Assembly (NCBI GenBank): GCA_012523895.1 | Contig: JAAYSZ010000036.1 | Span: forward strand, 29,908 to 93,907 | DNA: 64,000 nt | Source of the DNA: Erysipelotrichaceae bacterium | Lineage (GTDB): Bacteria; Bacillota_I; Bacilli_A; Erysipelotrichales; Erysipelotrichaceae | Direction: 5' to 3' | Part shown: in pieces, positions 62,584-64,000 of the stretch | How positions within the stretch are numbered: position 1 is the first letter of the stretch | How the letters are laid out: the number at the start of each line of letters is the position of its first letter | Notes under the pieces: model-generated | What the model was told of the DNA's origin: nothing | The model's database searches: none | The model's input: only the letters and a program-made list of their open reading frames with translations | Made by a program: the position numbers and the translations under genes

Positions 62584-63389
62584 TGGAAGCAATGCTTAAA
62601 CTTACTAATATTAATAAAACATTTAATCCTGGTACTATTAATGAAAATAAAGTACTTAATAATGTTAATTTAACATTAGAACCAGGCGATTTTGTGACTG
62701 TTATTGGTGGTAATGGAGCTGGTAAAAGTACAATATTAAATGTTGTTGCTGGTGTATTTCCTGTTGATACTGGAACTATTATTTTAGATGGAGAAGATAT
62801 TACAAAACTTCCTGAACATAAACGTGCTAAACACATCGGAAGAGTGTTCCAAGACCCTATGCAAGGTACTGCTGCTGATATGGAAATACAAGAAAATCTT
62901 GCTATGGCTAATAGAAGAGGAAAAAATAGAGGTCTTGCTTGGGGAATTACTAAGGAAGAAAAAGAAAAGTTTTACAAATTAGTTAAAGAATTAGGACTAG
63001 GACTTGAAGATAGATTAAGTGATAAAGTTGGATTATTAAGTGGAGGACAAAGACAAGCTCTTACACTTCTTATGTCCACAATTCAAAAGCCTGACATCTT
63101 ATTGCTTGATGAACATACTGCTGCATTAGATCCTAAAACAGCAAAAATTGTTTTAGATATTACTAATCATATTATTGAAAATCAAAATTTAACAGCTATT
63201 ATGGTCACTCATAATATGAGAGATGCAATAAAAATTGGAAATAGATTAGTAATGATGTCTGAAGGTAATATTATTTATGATGTTAAAGGTGAAGAAAAAT
63301 CAAAATTAAAAGTCGATGACTTATTAAAAAAGTTTGAAGAATATAGTGGTGATGAATTTTCAAATGATAGAATATTATTACAAAGATAA
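62583..63389 (+). CDS. ABC transporter ATP-binding protein (TrpZ-like)
   Basis: A 268-residue ABC ATPase. Walker A is GGNGAGKST near 41, the Q-loop VFQDPMQGT, signature LLSGGQRQAL, Walker B DILLLDEHTAALD and H-loop VTHNM. DEHTAALDP is the form usual for this transporter subgroup. It completes the importer with the permease and two binding proteins. A C-terminal tail (DDLLKKFEEYSGDEFSNDRIL) is normal. Confidence 0.92.
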   Translation: MEAMLKLTNINKTFNPGTINENKVLNNVNLTLEPGDFVTVIGGNGAGKSTILNVVAGVFPVDTGTIILDGEDITKLPEHKRAKHIGRVFQDPMQGTAADMEIQENLAMANRRGKNRGLAWGITKEEKEKFYKLVKELGLGLEDRLSDKVGLLSGGQRQALTLLMSTIQKPDILLLDEHTAALDPKTAKIVLDITNHIIENQNLTAIMVTHNMRDAIKIGNRLVMMSEGNIIYDVKGEEKSKLKVDDLLKKFEEYSGDEFSNDRILLQR

Positions 63390-63421
63390 TATTCTATCTT
63401 TTTAATTAAAAGGAGAAATTT

Positions 63422-63883
63422 ATGTTAAAAGTAAATACTAAAGCACCTGATTTCACATTAGAAAATCAGGATGGAGAACTTGTAAGTTTAAGTGATTATA
63501 TAGGAAAGAAAGTTGTATTATATTTTTATCCAAAAGATAATACACCTGGATGTACTTCACAAGCTTGTAATTTTTCTGAATTAAAAAAAGATTTTAGTGA
63601 ACAAAATGCTGTAATTTTAGGAGTTAGCAAAGATTCAGTAAAATCTCATCAAAATTTTATAAATAAGTATAATTTAAACTTTACCCTTCTATCTGATCCA
63701 GAACTAGAAGTTATTAAATTATATGATGTTTATAAAGAAAAAATTAATTTTGGTAAAAAATATATGGGAGTAGTTAGATCTACATATATTATTAATGAAG
63801 AAGGAATAATAACTCATGCATTTAGTAAAGTTAATGCAAAGAAAAATCCTTTAGAAATGTTAGAATTATTAAAGGTAATATAA
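63422..63883 (+). CDS. bcp: Thioredoxin-dependent peroxiredoxin (Bcp/PrxQ type)
   Basis: Reduces hydroperoxides in the cytosol, 153 residues. The peroxidatic Cys44 lies in DNTPGCTSQACNF and a resolving Cys49 five residues later, the PrxQ arrangement. The start KVNTKAPDFTLENQDG and the end RSTYIINEEGIITHAF are typical. AGGAGAA precedes the ATG. It points to protection of an anaerobe against peroxide. It lies 32 bp after the ABC ATPase and may be cotranscribed. Confidence 0.94.
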   Translation: MLKVNTKAPDFTLENQDGELVSLSDYIGKKVVLYFYPKDNTPGCTSQACNFSELKKDFSEQNAVILGVSKDSVKSHQNFINKYNLNFTLLSDPELEVIKLYDVYKEKINFGKKYMGVVRSTYIINEEGIITHAFSKVNAKKNPLEMLELLKVI

Positions 63884-63890
63884 AATAACT

Positions 63891-63986
63891 TGGGGTTTAA
63901 TAAAACATAAGTTATGAAATAAACTGGGGTGATAGATACCCCAGTGAATAGAAGAGAAGGTAATCAAGGCCTTCTTTTCATATTAT
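63891..63986 (+). other. Three consecutive hairpins at the right edge
   Basis: After bcp, ATAACTT/AAGTTAT (about 63891-63917), ACTGGGG/CCCCAGT (about 63928-63947) and AGAAGG/CCTTCT followed by TTT (about 63954-63977) can pair in series. The last, with its T-run, could be a terminator. The set may be the bcp 3' end or a structured leader of a gene beyond the window. No known riboswitch family was recognised. Confidence 0.4.
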
Positions 63987-64000
63987 CAATAGGATATAAA

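Noticed and set aside
1..64000. tRNA, rRNA and CRISPR arrays
   Set aside because: Scanned by eye for tRNA-like cloverleaf ends, rRNA-like conserved segments and regularly spaced repeats; none stood out. A small RNA gene could still be missed without a covariance search.

Overview
The window is a low-GC (about 30% by eye) chromosomal segment from an anaerobic, fermentative Bacillota/Mycoplasmatota-type bacterium. TGA acts as a stop codon (for example at 15197-15199 and 18152-18154) and Trp is TGG, so the genetic code is the standard bacterial one and not the Mycoplasma code. Gene order is firmly Firmicute-like (tig-lon-engB; nusB-xseA-xseB-ispA-dxs-recN; smc-ftsY-ylxM; alaS-ireB-ruvX-DUF1292-mltG-udk-greA; comEA-comEC-holA). 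The short SMC (975 residues), T-boxes, [FeFe] hydrogenase, PPDK and acetate kinase suggest a relative of Izemoplasma, Haloplasma or Erysipelotrichia. The exact lineage is inference.

Layout. 1-10.9 kb: protein quality control (tig, lon), ribosome assembly GTPase, a T-box-controlled valS, an alpha/beta hydrolase and ppdK. 10.92-12.72 kb: a 1.8-kb IS3-family element that appears to sit inside the loop of the ppdK terminator. 12.9-22.6 kb: an ABC substrate-binding lipoprotein and a permease, then a compact operon coding for an electron-bifurcating-type HydABC [FeFe] hydrogenase. A set of putative sensor/signalling genes lies inside this operon: two DRTGG proteins, two GHKL ATPases, a hydrogenase-like Fe-S protein, a PHP phosphoesterase and a thioredoxin-fold ferredoxin. 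22.7-29.6 kb: proS, a guaB resembling the parasite-type IMPDH, a DUF5662 protein and twin SLC13 transporters. 29.7-39.1 kb: a long housekeeping operon (nusB to deoB).

At 39.15-39.84 kb gene orientation switches from mostly + to mostly -. A 28-bp sequence here closely resembles a chromosomal dif site, which suggests the replication terminus. 39.8-59.1 kb is a long minus-strand block: hup, nrnA, ackA, ylxM, ftsY, smc, mscL, a U32 protein, holA, comEC, comEA, greA, udk, mltG, a lipoprotein, DUF1292, ruvX, ireB and a T-box-controlled alaS. 59.4-63.9 kb is a + strand ABC importer with tandemly duplicated substrate-binding genes, each with the same promoter and an 18-bp dyad, followed by a bcp peroxiredoxin. 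The right edge holds three hairpins of unknown role.

The metabolic picture is a fermenter: PPDK and acetate kinase serve energy metabolism, and HydABC reoxidises NADH and ferredoxin as H2. The most unusual content is the signalling-like gene set embedded in the hydrogenase operon. No hydrogenase maturases (HydE/F/G), tRNA, rRNA or CRISPR array was seen in the window.
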